A stretch of 6,097 bases of DNA, from contig JAAYMJ010000152.1 of NCBI GenBank assembly GCA_012521455.1, forward strand, positions 1-6,097. The letters run 5' to 3'. Positions 5,457 through 6,097 of this stretch are shown here, piece by piece. Below the pieces are notes generated by a model. It saw nothing but the letters and a program-made list of their open reading frames with translations. It was not told the origin of the DNA and ran no database searches. Numbering within the stretch: position 1 is the first letter of the stretch; every line of letters begins with the position of its first letter. The position numbers were made by a program, and so were the translations under genes. Source of the DNA: Clostridiaceae bacterium. Its GTDB lineage: Bacteria; Bacillota; Clostridia; UMGS1883; JAAYMJ01.

Positions 5457-6097
5457 ATGAAGCACTACTTTAAAAAAATATTTCCCATTATTTTAGCAAT
5501 GAGCGTTTTGCCCTTTCCCGCGGCAGGGGAAATAGCTTATGAAAGGGAGCCGGTTTTTGTGCGCGTAAATCCCGATTTCCCCAGTCCTTTCGGCCCGTTC
5601 CAAGGGTTTGGGACAAGCCTTTGCTGGTGGGCAAACTACCTTGGCTATTCCGAAAATTTGACTGAAAAAGCCGCAAAACTGTTCTTTTCAAACAAGGATG
5701 GCCTTGGTCTAAACGTGGTCAGATACAATATCGGTGGCGGCGACAACCCAAAACACACCCATATGAAGCACCAGCGGCCCGACGCCGATATGCCGGGGGT
5801 TTTAAACCCTGACGGCACCTACGATTTTTCAAAGGACAAAAACCAGATTAACGTGCTTTTAGCCGCGGTCCGTGAAGGGGTAGAATATTTGGAAGCCTTC
5901 TCAAACTCACCCCCGTACTTTATGACCGTCAGTGGCTGCACTAGCGGGCATAGGAACCCAAACATGGATAATATCGACCCTGAAAAATACGGCGAGTTTT
6001 GCGACTTTTTAACCGAAGTCTTAAAATATTTCAAAGATACATACGGCATTGAATTTGACAGCGTTGACCCCTTTAACGAGCCTGACACAAATTACTG
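5457..6097 (+). CDS. Secreted GH30-family glycosidase, endo-beta-1,6-galactanase-like (partial)
   Basis: The reading frame is open for 213 codons and runs off the right edge. The start is secure: ATG with AGGAGG five bases upstream. Residues 1-23 are a signal peptide (KK near the N-terminus, a hydrophobic core, then PAAG-E), with no lipobox, so the enzyme is exported. The mature part matches the catalytic barrel of GH30: FQGFGTSLCWWANYLG (48-63), GLNVVRYNIGGGDNPKH (84-100), EAFSNSPPYFMTVSGC (146-161), and PFNEPDTNYW near the edge, where E208 of NEP should be the acid/base. The nucleophile Glu lies beyond the window. The GTSLCWWAN, NIGGG and SNSPPYFMTVSGC wording resembles GH30 subfamily 5 enzymes that cut beta-1,6-galactan side chains of plant arabinogalactan. 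Other GH30 activities (glucosylceramidase, beta-1,6-glucanase, xylanase) cannot be excluded. It shows no functional tie to the metal genes beside it. Confidence 0.87.
   Translation, partial: MKHYFKKIFPIILAMSVLPFPAAGEIAYEREPVFVRVNPDFPSPFGPFQGFGTSLCWWANYLGYSENLTEKAAKLFFSNKDGLGLNVVRYNIGGGDNPKHTHMKHQRPDADMPGVLNPDGTYDFSKDKNQINVLLAAVREGVEYLEAFSNSPPYFMTVSGCTSGHRNPNMDNIDPEKYGEFCDFLTEVLKYFKDTYGIEFDSVDPFNEPDTNY

Noticed and set aside
5488..6088. Minus-strand ORFs opposite the GH30 gene
   Set aside because: The plus-strand frame has a signal peptide, a ribosome binding site and GH30 motifs throughout; the minus frames have none.
1..6097. tRNA or rRNA genes, CRISPR arrays, insertion sequences, phage or toxin-antitoxin genes
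   Set aside because: I looked on both strands and saw no cloverleaf with a CCA or T-arm signature, no regularly spaced repeats, no transposase or integrase motifs and no terminal inverted repeats.

Overview
The window is a piece of a low-to-moderate GC Firmicute chromosome, most likely an anaerobic member of the Clostridia. The signs are strong purine-rich Shine-Dalgarno sites, AT-rich intergenic DNA, Lys/Ile/Asn-rich proteins, TGA used as a normal stop, and best family matches of clostridial type. The species cannot be named from the sequence. The secreted GH30 glycosidase at the right edge suggests an organism that degrades plant polysaccharide, for example in a gut or in litter.

Layout. 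Positions 1-180 hold the promoter and structured 5' leader of a gene that lies beyond the left edge and is read leftward. An AT-rich gap follows, then a rightward RluA-family pseudouridine synthase gene (375-1286). A hairpin terminator at 1285-1310 separates it from a leftward four-gene operon (4789 to 1295). In transcription order this operon encodes a TroA-type metal-binding lipoprotein, an ABC ATPase and two membrane permeases. A divergent gene (4899-5375) encodes an MntR-type DtxR-family regulator. Its own promoter then drives a secreted GH30 glycosidase gene that runs off the right edge (5457-6097+).

How it works together. The four leftward genes make a complete cluster A-I (TroABCD/MntABC-like) importer for manganese, possibly also zinc or iron. 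The divergent regulator keeps all six residues that bind manganese in Bacillus MntR. It is the obvious candidate for shutting off the importer when metal is plentiful. The shared 109-bp intergenic region carries two repeat structures that could be its operators. The pseudouridine synthase and the glycosidase have no evident functional link to the metal genes.

Novelty. I see no new multi-gene system here; the main cluster is a well-known type. The points most worth a second look are the structured leader behind a strong UP-element promoter at the left edge, the winged-helix-like tail on the second permease, the paired repeats in the divergent control region, and the terminator hairpin that also encodes the end of the convergent gene.
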